From the NCBI GenBank assembly GCA_963573305.1, contig OY754339.1, positions 8,417,941 through 8,481,940 on the forward strand: 64,000 nucleotides of DNA, read 5' to 3'. A program made the position numbers and the translations under genes. A model generated the notes under the pieces. That model had not been told where the DNA came from, searched no databases, and saw nothing but the letters and a program-made list of their open reading frames with translations. Shown one piece after another: positions 1 through 10,114 of the stretch; position 1 is the stretch's first letter; each line of letters opens with the position of its first letter. Origin of the DNA: Pyrrhosoma nymphula. Its lineage: Eukaryota; Arthropoda; Insecta; Odonata; Coenagrionidae.

Positions 1-420
1 GGTGCACGAACGAGGAAAGAGTATGTGAAAATATTCGTGTGGAGCTTGGAACCCATGAATCGGAAGCATGATGGCCCATTGGGAAAGCAGACCTGAATAA
101 AATTAAATGTATCCAAAACCTGGCGTTGGAGGCGGATGCCTTAAGATCAAATGGACGGATGCAATAAGAAATGAAGAAGCATAGAGAAGATTAGTGGAGG
201 AAATGTCCACACGGAACGCCATGCAGACAAGAAGAATCGGATGGATTGAACACACCCTGAGGCACTAAGGTTTTGTGAAGGATATACTTGAAGAAAATAG
301 GGGAAAATTCTTAAGAGGAAGGCAAAGGGATATAGATGAAATGAATAGGAAAGTACGTAAAAGGAACTACCAGGTAGCAAGTGAACTAGAATTACATTGG
401 GAAGGATAGAAAGCTGCAGT
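1..420 (+). pseudogene. C-terminal remnant of a non-LTR retrotransposon reverse transcriptase ORF
   Basis: One plus-strand frame (about 172-350) reads, apart from stop codons, as RRIGWIEHTLRH, then GFVKDILEEN, then GKFLRGRQRD. This is the pattern found near the C-terminus of many insect LINE ORF2 proteins (R+xGWIGHxLRHxxxxKxILEG..GK+xRGRPR). In-frame stops at about 177 and 267 show that it is dead. The RT core itself is not in the window and may lie before base 1. The family level (non-LTR) follows from the motif. I cannot fix the clade. Confidence 0.6.
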
Positions 421-1479
421 CAACCAATCTTAGGATTGAACGACCAATGAATGATGCAATATCAATATCATGTAGCCGATCGTCGATCAGTTTCAATCTT
501 TAGGCGAATTCATGAAGAAATTAAACGTGATAAGCAAATAAATTTGCGGAACGTCTTTAAATATCACACTGTTGTCAGTCCACCAGTTGCTCACCTCTGC
601 GGCTACGGCATATGAACCCTTTTTCGTTAATAAACCAACGTGTAATCGCAAAACCTCGAATGTAATAACAGCCCTAACTGTGGTGCAAATCTTAAAAAAT
701 GCAATAAAACACCGAAATAGTGAGTTTAATATTAATTTATATTCCAGAAAATCGCAATAGGTTGTTAGAAATTTAAGCTTAAAACTCTCGCGCAATGTAG
801 CTCGTGTCACTGTCTTTATTGCACTTTATTTAATTTCAGTGTTAAAAAAAATATAAAAAACTTTTGCTTCAAAGTCCGAATTACTTGCCATGCTTATCAT
901 GATTCGGTCCAGAAATCTTGTGTGGACTCAAATTCATTCATCTGTCGAATTTTCCCGAAAGTATGACCTAACCCCATGAAATCCTTGCATATTATCCTTC
1001 AAGATACAGTGTCCTATCAAAATTGCTTGGGGATTTTTTGAAATAAATTTTACATGCCTACAGTTATTACTAGTTTAAGAGTAAAATAATAGTATAGAGT
1101 ATAGGATGTGGAATACTGTATACGTGTGGTTTGCGATTTGAAGTAGGTTTCAATGCTGTATTAAGACTTGAATTCCAAACTACCCTATCCATTCTCCACT
1201 TCTTGTTCCGAGGGGTTCTCCGGAAGGGGGCAGATACAATAGGGGCTGTATACAATGCATGGCCTCCTTGATATAGTAGGAGATGAGGGTAGGTGATCTC
1301 GTGGACGGTGAAGTTTTTGATTTATTTCGCATATTTTATATTTTTATTCCTCCTTAGGGTAGGATTGGGCCGATGAAGGTTTAAAAATACTAACCATTAC
1401 TGGGAACAGATATTTCGTCGTCAGACAAGGGAGAAGAGGTTTATAACTGCTTGTTGTAGAGACGCGGAGGGGTTCACAG
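421..1479. other. AT-rich stretch without a recognised gene
   Basis: No feature is supported here. The longest open frame is about 105 codons on the minus strand (493-810). Its translation is rich in F, L and T and shows no domain I recognise, so it is not called as a gene. Confidence 0.6.
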
Positions 1480-1690
1480 TAGAGTTGGGTCGATCAGTCG
1501 CGAGACGTTCAAATGAACGAGTCACAGAGGTGAGTGTGATGGTTCGATTCAATAGACCTGAGAGAAACAACTCTTCAGTGAACGTTGGGGCCGGTGAGCG
1601 CAGCACTGACTCACGATTCCCGAATGACTAGTGACGCGAAAGACTCTGAGAATGATTGCTGAATCAAAAGAATTCCCGTGAGTCTCAAAG

Positions 1691-2267
1691 GGGGCGTCCA
1701 TTAATTACGTGAGGCGTCTAGGGGGGGGGGGGTGGGGGTCGAGCCGAATCTCAAGTGGGGGAGAGGGGTCTCGGCAAATATCCCATAATATTTTTTTCCG
1801 CAAGAAACAGTGTAAAATTGCGAGAAAACTGGGTTCAATTAAGTAAAACATGTGGAAACAAATCACATGGACATGTTGGCTCCAGTATTCACTCTTGAGA
1901 CCACACATGAGTCCCCGTGGACTGAATTAGAATGAGTATTCTTTTACGAATTTTAGTAGTTCCTATATAAGTATTTTATTGTTCGATTTTCTCGCTGTGA
2001 TTCTAGATTACGTTCTTAATAGTCTTAAATACTAGTCTTAACTAGTCTTAAATAAAAATAATTAAGCAAATTATGTTTAAAAAAATAAATCCAACGCAAT
2101 CAAGCACAGATGAACGTATTTACACTAAAAATACGTATTTTTAAAAATCTCACGTGAGATTAGGGTGGGGGGGGGTCGAGCCAAATCTCATTACATCTCA
2201 CCGAGGGGGAAGAGAGGGGGGGGTCCAAAAATCGCCGAAATCGCCTCACGTAATTAATGGACGCCCC
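1691..2267. mobile_element. Non-autonomous terminal-inverted-repeat element (MITE) nested in the hAT element
   Basis: The left end GGGGCGTCCATTAATTACGT and the right end (reverse complement) match perfectly, and identity continues into GAGGCG. Flanks are CAAAG (1686-1690) and CAAAG (2268-2272), a perfect 5-bp duplication. A 3-bp AAA duplication with one extra G in the repeat is equally compatible. Both subterminal regions carry long G runs followed by GTCGAGCC and AATCTCA. No transposase is encoded. The 577-bp element interrupts the left part of the surrounding hAT element, so it is the younger insertion. The superfamily is not assigned. Confidence 0.8.
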
Positions 2268-3059
2268 CAAAGGTTCAATGGACTCGCTGACTCGAAGGAC
2301 TCACTCACCCAAAGGACCGCAAAGGACGCACTTACTCGGAGACGTGAGGGTGTGACTGACTGAATTGCAGGCTTAAAAGAATCATCCTCGTTAATTGAAA
2401 CCCAGAGACTCGTTGAGTGGCCAGACTTCATTGATGACTGCCAGAAAATGAGTTTTACCGTAAGATCAGTAACGTTGCTAGATTTGAGGAGTAAATTAAG
2501 TCCTTATTTCAGCATTACGTAAATGATATGACTTTCAACTTAAATCGTTGGTTCAATAAAAAGCTCTTAATTATTGCTGGAAACCCATCGTTTACTGCAC
2601 TGGATTAGCAGTTCGGGAACTCTAATTTTACCCTCAGATGGATATTGCAGGCAGTTATTTTTTACAAATTAACAATACAGATATAGGTGGTTGCGGTAAA
2701 TGTCTCAATTGCATTCATCAACACAGTTTACAAAGATTTTTATACATATCGTAGACATAATTAGTTAATTGGAGGACCAATGCAATATAAAACAACAATT
2801 GTTACTTAACTAGGTTTATGCAACAATTTACATAACAATTGATAAAACTTGTGGCTAAGTATTTCAAAATGCAGAACCTCTAAACTAAACTACTTTGTAA
2901 CAAAAACAGTATATTTAACCTTCCCAATTAGGATTTAAGAAAATCATCATTGATAATTTGTTCGGACTTAGTCTACTTCTGTATGTTTGTTTTTTCGGGT
3001 GTACCCCGCGTACTATGACCAGGTGTGAAACCTGACGTTTCGTGGCCGTTGCTGGCCAC

Positions 3060-3875
3060 TTTATCAAAGGGAAATTAGTCTACTTCTTTTTTCAATAATA
3101 AACTGGCCTCCCGTTGAAGAAACATGCTCACAAGACACTGAAGTGGCCGTCACGCACAATCTTCTTTTCATCAGTGAACAGAGCCTAGATAAGACCTGTT
3201 TCCTGCTCTTCCACCAAACAAATAGATCAGAGGTCCTCTCCAAGTACTCCTCCTGTAGGTACTTGTCAACTTCCACAATTGCTACAGATGTTGGAGTTCC
3301 TTTCTTTTGACTAGCAACGATGGAATGAAACTTCTCCCACATTGGAGAAGTTTGCAGGGGTTTATTTTCTTAAATTCAGGTTCAGAGTGATCAATAATCG
3401 GTACTTGCCTGGCTTTATTGCATAAGGCATGGTAGACAGCCTTGTAACTTGTATCTTGGAAGAAAGCATATTTTAAAAATCTTGGATCCAGTAAACATGC
3501 TTATCTCAGTATGTAATTAATCTCAACATCTTTAAATCTCTTCTGGAGTCTCTCCAGAATTTTCTCAGCCATTAACTTTACTTCAGGTGACGATCATCTT
3601 TCAAAGTTTTTGAAGTGTGGTTGATCAGATATCATACAATGAAAGGAAACATGGGTGGACTTCTCCCCACTGATGTCTAATGTGGCAGTATAAAACTTTT
3701 ATAAAGTTTCTATTGCCTTCTCCAAAATAGCCCACTCCTTCTCATCTAATATCTGAAGGTTGTAACTATGAACTGTTAATCTTGAAAGAATGGGCTTCTT
3801 CAGCAGAGAGAATCGTGCAAACATCACATAGGTGGAATTCCACCTTGTTGGCATATCCTGTTTTAAAGTGAAGCA
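3060..3875 (-). pseudogene. hAT transposase fragment (catalytic C-terminal half with dimerisation domain), broken
   Basis: Reading minus strand from about 3875 downwards: DMPTRWNSTYVM, the conserved hAT DxPTRWNSTY segment; then KEWAILEKAIETL; then, in another frame and after stops, LLDPRFLKYAFF, matching the LDPRFK hAT signature; then VDKYLQEEYLERTSD, FVWWKSRKQ, LCSLMKRRLCVTATSV and FIIEKRSRL, which match the hAT C-terminal dimerisation domain. At least two frameshifts and several stops lie between 3345 and 3700. The N-terminal BED zinc finger and the first part of the RNase-H-like fold were not found. In a working element the protein would bind the ends at 1480 and 4896 and excise the element. 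This copy cannot. Confidence 0.8.
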
Positions 3876-4350
3876 GGGGAGTAAGGGTTTTGACTGGAGA
3901 GAGGAGGGATAGACATAAGAAACGGCAGTTGTAGGGGTTTGAGACTTGGTGGTGACGGATGAGTGGGTTATATGTGAGGACCCGAGTGGCAGGGGAGAGA
4001 GGGGGGACTTAAATATGAAGTGCGTTGCCCATGCCCGGGCTCTGGAGGAGGCATCTTTCATGCTCCTTGGAGTCAGACTGGTCGAGCGCTCTTGCTTAAA
4101 GCGCTCGATCAGCCTGGCCAATGTACACCGCATTGCGTCCCGGAGTTTTATAGTTTCCCAGCTTGTGCACGCCAGACTATTCGAGAAGCACCTTCTGGTG
4201 CGTCGTCTAGTTTTTGATTTATACATACTTATATATGCTCTCAATAGCGTGTTTCGGGGAGTATAAAGTTGCGTGAAATGCCGTGTGAGAGAAGCATTTC
4301 TGGTGGGTTGCTCTCCCAAACCACGCCTACAACCCGCTATCACAGGCTCT
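3876..4350 (-). pseudogene. Penelope-like element GIY-YIG endonuclease fragment, nested in the hAT transposase
   Basis: A minus-strand frame reads KLGNYKTPGRNAVYIGQADR around 4165-4110, followed by a stop. NAVYIGQxxR is the start of the GIY-YIG nuclease domain of Penelope-like retroelements. The 5' continuation of the hAT transposase is lost where this sequence starts, which suggests that it inserted there. No RT core was found next to it, so it is a truncated copy. A single uninterrupted 214-codon minus frame (3699-4343) crosses both the Penelope and hAT pieces but uses a non-native frame for the Penelope part. Confidence 0.5.
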
Positions 4351-4904
4351 AAAGAGCGAGCATAGTACCTGTATGTAATTACTGTTATTGGGGCTCCTAA
4401 TCAAGGTACTGTTTCTTAAGTGAATCAAATGCGATGGCTGTTTAAAATAGTGTAGGCCCTCAGCTTCAGAAAAGTGGACATGTAGAGTTGGTATTATAGT
4501 GGCCACTGTTAATTTAAAAGGATTAGAACGTACGATCAGTGAATAACGACAAGTTAGTGTTAAAGAAGTGACTTTGTACATTATATGATTTTAGCGTTTT
4601 AACTCTCGGCTTTATATTTTTGATTTTACAGCACTATACGTATATTGCTTGACGTTGAGTCTGTCTTTCCTAAGAACGATAGAAGGTAACATTTATCAAA
4701 GGTAATAAGTTGGCCCGTTCATTCTATAAATCTTTAAAGCCATCATTACTAATTCACAAATCATCTTTGCCTCTTCTTTTATGTACCACGCAGTACTCTA
4801 AAGTGATTCAAAAGACTCACTCATGTGAACGAGTCATTGAGGTGACGTGATCCAAATGACTCGAGTCAATAAAAAGAATCATTTGGCCCAACTCTAGTTC
4901 AAAG

Positions 4905-5089
4905 TGGTGTGAGAAGGTAGTGGTGGAGTGTCATTGTGTTTCAGAAGGTTTAGGTTTGTCTTTCTATTCAACTACCAGAGTTAATCCCGTCAACCTCCTT
5001 ACCGATATGTACACTCAATTTCAGCCGAAATCTAAAGTGAAACTTCTTCTGCGATTGTGAACTGTCTGACCAATCATCTCCCTCATATC
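4905..5089. other. Spacer between hAT and Penelope-like elements
   Basis: I see no gene or repeat of note between the hAT target duplication and the first recognisable Penelope-like sequence. The exact 5' limit of the Penelope element is uncertain and may lie in this interval. Confidence 0.4.
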
Positions 5090-6870
5090 CATCTCGAACC
5101 TTACACTCTATCCTCTCCGAGTTAAAGCCTCCCTCACAAAAACCTCTCACTTCCAATCATTCCGTAGAGATTTTTACTAACCATCTTTCTAAAGTGTCCG
5201 ATTCTTCCTTTCTCAAATCCTTAAATCCCCCATCCAACCTCACCATGGCTGAAAAATCAGCGCTCAAAAATCTCTCCCAATATATTCATCACTCCTTCTG
5301 ATAAATGCTCCACTGTAGTAGTGCTTGACTCCTCAGATTACATCGCTGAAGCCCTCAGACAACTCTTCGACCCCTCCCCATTTCCACAGATCCCAACCCC
5401 GAATTCCACGCGCAGATCATTTATTTCCTTCAGAAAAATGGTCCCGAAGAAGACCTCTTTTGCAGTGACATTGCCTTGTTGTCTCCTCCTCACCCCCGAA
5501 CTCTTCACTTCTATATTCTTCCTAATATCCACAAACCTAAAAACCCAGGCCGACCGATAGTCTCTTCCTATATCTCCCCCTAACTCCGCTTTCGTGGACC
5601 ATTACCTTCAGCCAGTTGTCCATTCCCTACCCTCTTATACCGTGGACACCTATCATTTCCTTTAACGAATTCAATCCAACCCCCTTCCCACAGACATCTA
5701 AATGGCAACCATAGGTGTCACTTCCCTCTACACTTCAATTCCGAAGGCCTAAATTTTCTTCTTTACCGCCTTGATGCCCGCCCTCCTCTTATTCCCAGTT
5801 CTGATTTCCTAATTGATATATTCCTCATGCATACTCACGCGCAACGCGTTTGCCTTCAATAACCACCTTTTCTTCCAAACCAAAGGTTGCACTATGGGTA
5901 GCAGATTCAGCCCCTCATATGCCAACCTATTCCTTGGCCTTATCTTTCTTGTCCTCAAACACGCTCACACCTCTTCTCTGGCTTCGATTTATCGACGGCA
6001 TCTTCCTTCTTTGGCCCCACGACTTCGGTACCTTAAATTCTTCATGCCTTCCCTCAATGAATTCTCCTCTGTTTTTTAACCTCTCTTCGCTTGTAAGCTT
6101 CTTTAATGTTGATATCTCCCTCTCCAACCACCAATTCACCACTTCTGTTCACATAAAACCTACTTACAAACAGCAATTACAATAGCTGCCAGGAAGAGCT
6201 TCTCACACAGGAAGATCCCTTCCCTACACTCTCTCCACCAGAGGCCACCGAATTTGCAACAACGCTGAAATCCTTGATAAATTCCCATCTAACATACACC
6301 TATTCCTTCTCCAACGTGGCTATCCAGAAGCTCTCCCTGAAAATAAAATCCTTATAAATTCCTATTCCCCGAAATCACCTCCCAGGTAATAACCACTGAA
6401 ACCTTTCCTTATGCACGACCTATTTTCCTGGCGCACATTTCCTCAAACGAACCCTTAAAAGCAGTTTTCCTATCCTTTCTCACAACCTCACTATCACCAA
6501 AATCTTCCCAAAATGTCCTTTCCTCACCTTCAGGCGCCTCCCAAACCTCTCTAGTATCCTTATAACCACCAACCCTACTTTCGAAATTCATTATTAAGAC
6601 GAAAACTCCACCCAACCCATGCCATCGCGGCATTTTATTCTCCTTAATGTATCACCAGCAATGTGGTTTGCTTTCCTCTTTGTAACATATATGAATCTTT
6701 CTCTATTGGGCTCACCACGGGACCTCTTAACCTCCGAATCAACGGTCATTGAGCGTCGTGCAATCCTTCCTCTCAAAATACCTCTTTCCCCGTCCCTATC
6801 CATGCCTCCAGCTGGCATTCATTTATTTGTATCAAGAATTCTCTTTTCCGGGTATCAATCGAGCTCACTT
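5090..6870 (+). pseudogene. Penelope-like retroelement ORF: reverse transcriptase plus GIY-YIG endonuclease, heavily mutated
   Basis: Plus-strand pieces in changing frames match the Penelope-like order. About 5240-5360: NLTMAEKSALKNL, then ITPSDKC, then STVVVLDSSDYI (finger region, xxPADKG..VVxDxxDY). About 5510-5570: LPNIHKPKNPGRPIVSS, the diagnostic PKIHKPxxPGRPIVS motif. About 5700-5740: MATIGVTSLYTSIPK. About 5860-5940: FFQTKGCTMGSRFSPSYANL, the QTKGTAMGSxxAPxYANLFMG motif. About 5985: FIDGIFLLWP in place of YIDDIFxxW, so the second catalytic Asp is replaced. About 6690-6830: SIGLTTGPLNLRINGH, then IHASSWH, a degraded GIY-YIG domain. Many frameshifts and stops are present. A CAGACCATTTCTGGTCG hairpin at 7021-7037 may mark the 3' end. 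Confidence 0.8.
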
Positions 6871-7558
6871 CCTCATTCTTTCCCCTTTCCTTCCCCGCTA
6901 TTTTTTTCTCCCCCTTCCCTCCCCCTTCCCTCCCTCTCCCCTCCCTCTCCCCTCACCTAATTTTCTCCGCCCCGTCTAACCCTCCTCTTCCTCGCTGATC
7001 ATTCAGCTCCTGAAGAAGACCAGACCATTTCTGGTCGCAAATTTCAAATGTTGTTACTGTGAGTGACATGACAATGAAGAAGATTTTTCTTTTACCTCTC
7101 GATGAAGAAGATGGTGGCAATCCACCGAAAAATCCAGCTCCTTGTGTCTTTTAATCTGTGTTTCTCCTGTGTATAGTCACCTTAGTGATGAAGCTTTTTA
7201 GACGCTCACGCTCGAGATAACTTTCTACACGGAGAAGACAGTGCCTTTTCTCATCGCTCGAAGACGAGACATGATTGTCTCCCAAAATTGGCAATGCAAG
7301 TGTGTTTGTGATCGTTTTTTTGTGATTCTGTCGGCTCCTCTCCTGTCTACATCGTATGTGCATCGCCGAATGGTTGTCTTCCAATTCAGAATTATAGGTG
7401 AAATTGTTAGTTTGAATTCGACTCATTTTCATCTTCCCCACCAAACTCTGTTTTCGTCCTTTTATGTATTCCTATCCATTACCAATTCCTATGCTTGAAT
7501 GAATTTATTCGCGCCTTTGATAGTCATGATTTCGTATGACTGAGTGTGTATGTATAAT
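6871..7558. other. Penelope 3' flank and intergenic sequence
   Basis: Pyrimidine-rich tract (about 6885-6960), then a short hairpin with CAGACCATTTCTGGTCG (7021-7037) of the type seen at Penelope-like element ends, then sequence with no recognised gene. Open frames at 7151-7444 (minus) and 7241-7498 (plus) overlap each other and show no known domain. Confidence 0.4.
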
Positions 7559-7596
7559 TATATATATATATATAATTATATATATATATATTATAA

Positions 7597-7674
<78 letters not shown>
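7559..7674. repeat. (TA)n microsatellite
   Basis: An interrupted and then pure run of alternating T and A, with a pure stretch of roughly 70 bases ending near 7673. It lies directly beside the inverted-repeat unit that contains the SINE at 7781-7850. Confidence 0.95.
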
Positions 7675-7677
<3 letters not shown>

Positions 7678-7680
7678 GAA

Positions 7681-8172
7681 CAGAAGGTGAAAGAAAGAGA
7701 TAGGAAACATGTAACTAAAATTGGACGAAGACACTGGTGATGTGGAAGATGGTAGAGCCGAGAAATCAGAGGGTAAAAATGTGCCGGGACTCGAACCCGA
7801 AACCTCCCGATTTCGCGCCGAGTGCTCTACCAGTTGAGCTACCAGGACACTTAGATTTACCATGATTTCGGCTGGGGCTTATAACAGAGAATGCCCCTTC
7901 AAGCTTGAGCCCGTAGCCGTGGCCTCTGGATGGCACACAAGGGCAGCTATTCCAACACCAAGAGATAAGAATTAGACATGGACACAAGAAGAAAGCAAAG
8001 ATGAGTTCATTCACACAGAGAGTCGGACAGAGATAGGAACATGAACTGAAGAGGAAAAGAGCCGGTTCGGCCATACATTTCGTTCACTCACTCACACACC
8101 GCCTTTAGGCGAATACATATATAATCTTCGTCCAATTTTAGTTACGTTTCCTATCTCTTTCTTTCACCTTCC
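7681..8172. repeat. Unit bounded by ~48-bp inverted repeats around a SINE
   Basis: The segment 7681-7730 (GAAGGTGAAAGAAAGAGATA, then GGAAACATGTAACTAAAATT, then GGACGAAG) returns inverted at 8126-8172 with about one mismatch. Between the arms lie the tRNA-like SINE head (7781-7850) and about 270 bp of unassigned sequence. Either a foldback insertion or two inverted copies of the same repeat would produce this arrangement. No target duplication is clear because of the adjoining TA tract. Confidence 0.6.
7781..7850 (-). repeat. tRNA-derived SINE head
   Basis: On the minus strand the sequence has a good RNA polymerase III A box (TAGCTCAACTGGTAGAGC) and B box (GGTTCGAGTCCCG) with tRNA spacing, starting GTGTCCTGG and ending CCGGCAC. 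The acceptor ends pair poorly and there is no CCA. The match is better explained as a tRNA-derived SINE than as a functional tRNA gene, although a degraded tRNA cannot be excluded. Confidence 0.65.
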
Positions 8173-8333
8173 AAGTTTTATTTTGTGAGTGTCCTTTTTG
8201 CGTGTTTCTGTGTTTGTTTAGTGTATTACTGTTTTTTTATGCATGTGCATCGTCGCCGAGAGCGATTTTCGACCAAGACATTATATATATATAAATATAT
8301 ATATTCTTTTGAAGTTTTCGCCAATTGGCCACA

Positions 8334-8526
8334 AATATATAAATTCAAACTTACAGGAGGTAGGAGAAAGAGGAAAAGATAAAGAATTCGTTCTTACGGG
8401 AACGTTTCGAACCAGTTGGTCTTCTAGAGCTGACGAAGGACCAACTGGTTCGAAACGTTCCCGTAAGAACGAATTCTTTATCTTTTTTTCTCTTTCTCCT
8501 ACCTCCTGTAAGTTTGAATTTATATA
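8334..8526. repeat. Near-perfect hairpin with ~88-bp arms
   Basis: The arm 8334-8421 is repeated inverted at 8439-8526, around a 17-base loop. The inner part reads GAATTCGTTCTTACGGGAAC and then GTTTCGAACCAGTTGGTC on the left and its complement on the right. GTTTCGAACCAGTTGGTC resembles the GACGTTTCG-type sequences at Penelope-like element termini, so two terminal segments in inverted orientation are likely. The flanks are AT-rich TATATAAA repeats. Confidence 0.8.
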
Positions 8527-8599
8527 TAAATAAATATATATTTAATATAATATTATATAAATAAATATATAAAAGTTTGAATTAATATATAAATAAATA

Positions 8600-9180
8600 T
8601 GTAACAGAAACACGTAAAAAGGACACTAACAAATAAACTTGGACGTTTCGATGATCAAGCAGTCATCGTCGATGGTAGAATAATCTTATATATGTATATA
8701 TATATATATGCATACACTCATATAAATATTTTTAGAGGGAGGTGGGAATGATAGGGTAGGGAAAGGGAGGGCCGAAGGTATGGACGGGAAATGAGGGGGT
8801 GTGGGAGGAAGTTGGAGAGGGGAGAGGAGGAAGGTGTGTTTTTAGGAAGAGCGGAGAAGGGGTGGTCCCCCGGATTTTGATATGCACGAGGAGTAGTGTC
8901 AATATTCTCGAGAATGTAAAGTCGGTTGTGCGGTGACATCGTTTGGGGTGGGGAGGGCTGCTTGGGATTCATAAGGAGCGGCCATGCGATGCCTCCTCCG
9001 ACGCCGTGCCCGCCGTAAGGGGTTTGCACGTGAAAATTTTTTTTCCGGAGGTGCGCGTACCGGAGCACTATTTTTGAGAGTTAAGGGGAGTATGGAGGGT
9101 TAGGGTGCATCATGGTAAGAGGGGCGGGGGGGGGGGGGGGAGGATTCTGGGGGATGAGTTTAAAGGGGATGTCCGGGGGT
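8600..9180. other. Penelope-like terminal repeat piece and purine-rich island
   Basis: 8605-8675 holds an inverted copy of the AGTGTCCTTTTTGCGTGTTTCTG segment found at 8186-8208 and a GGACGTTTCGATGATCAAG motif typical of Penelope-like ends. From about 8733 to 9180 the plus strand is strongly purine-rich (GGGAGG-type runs, with an uninterrupted G run near 9127). A 116-codon minus frame (8718-9068) over this island is proline- and serine-rich from composition alone and is not called as a gene. Confidence 0.45.
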
Positions 9181-9439
9181 GGGTTTGAAATTTATCTTTG
9201 GTCGAATCGCACAAATTTACACTTTATGGTTGACCTAACTCTTCGTCTGCTCTCTCTCAAAGGGAGTTAACATTCGCTGTCAAGACGGAATCTTTTCTTT
9301 TCCGGCCACGTTTTAGCGTGATGGCTCGAATCGTGCACATATCGTTATTTTGTATCTATCTGTATTTATTGTGTAAGGACCCAAGACTTTTACTTGGACA
9401 TTACCCTTAACCTGCGCTTGAAAAGTGTTTTTGTTTTCA

Positions 9440-10111
9440 TTATTAAGGTAGTTTTCAATATTTACATTTCAATTCTCATTTCAATATTTAAATTCAATAA
9501 ATTAGACAAATGTTGAGGATATTGGGACTAGCCAAGGTATTAACTTTACGGAGTTGACCGCACTCAATGAATTTGTCTTCGTTATAAGTAAAATGTTCAT
9601 GTTCAATCACTTCAATATTACCTTGATAAAGACGCAGAGACGTTGAAATCGATTAGAGAAGAAAAAGTTAACTTGGTTCGAATGATATATTACTTCGCAT
9701 GAAATTCAATAAATTTGGCATCATCGTAAAGAAAAAGTTATCATCTTTCCAATAGTACCAAAATGTAAGCCTTTTACTACACTACTTTTCGGGATATATG
9801 CCACAAAATACAATCCGTTTTCCATGGGACATATGGCATGACTATGCGTGAAACATGATTTAAAAATAGGAGGTTCTGAACCATAGATCGCGTCAGAAAT
9901 TTAATTGTGTCGTTCGTATGCTTTGTCAACTATTTTAAAAATTGAATCAATTACTCACTGCAACATTTTTATAAAATTGCGAAAAACCTTCGGTAGGGAA
10001 GTCCGTTTCCTCGCATGGTGTAAAACTAGCGAGTGAAGTCAAAGCCATACATGTGCATATTTAGCTTATTACTAAGAATTTTAGTCTTATAAATCAAAAT
10101 TTTTGCGACAT
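9440..10111. repeat. Diverged copy of a TTAA-type repeat family
   Basis: Starts near TTAAGGTAG (about 9445). Later parts resemble, in the same order, the inverted element at 30180-30753. Examples are ACTACTTTTCGGG/ACTACTTTTCGAG, TTTGTCAACTATTTTAAAAA/TTTACCAACTATTTATAAAA, TACTCACTGCAACATTTTTA/TACTCACCGCAGTAAATTTT and the GCGAAAAACCT/GCAAAAAAAACCT ending. It also shares GGACTAGCCA with 38110-38160. A PIF/Harbinger-like element follows immediately. Confidence 0.5.
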
Positions 10112-10114
10112 TAA

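Larger units (their letters stand above)
1480..4896 (-). mobile_element. hAT DNA transposon, decayed, with nested insertions
   Basis: The ends are TAGAGTTGGG (from 1480) and its complement CCCAACTCTA (to 4896). They fit the hAT end consensus YARNG. Flanking 8-mers are GTTCACAG (1472-1479) and GTTCAAAG (4897-4904), an 8-bp target duplication with one mismatch, as expected for hAT. Subterminal copies of GAACGAGTCA with nearby GAGGTGA lie inside both ends. A broken hAT transposase lies on the minus strand at about 3060-3875. A second inverted-repeat element (1691-2267) and a Penelope-like fragment (about 3876-4350) appear to be nested in it. The target-site mismatch and disrupted ORF indicate an old insertion. 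Confidence 0.75.

Noticed and set aside
7781..7850. Functional tRNA gene
   Set aside because: A and B boxes are good but acceptor pairing is weak and repeat sequence continues on both sides. A SINE is the simpler reading.
7591..7863. 90-codon minus frame with a long YIYIYI tail
   Set aside because: Reads through the TA microsatellite and the SINE. Not a protein.
8718..9068. 116-codon proline/serine-rich minus frame
   Set aside because: Follows from the purine-rich plus strand. Other purine islands in the window give similar frames.
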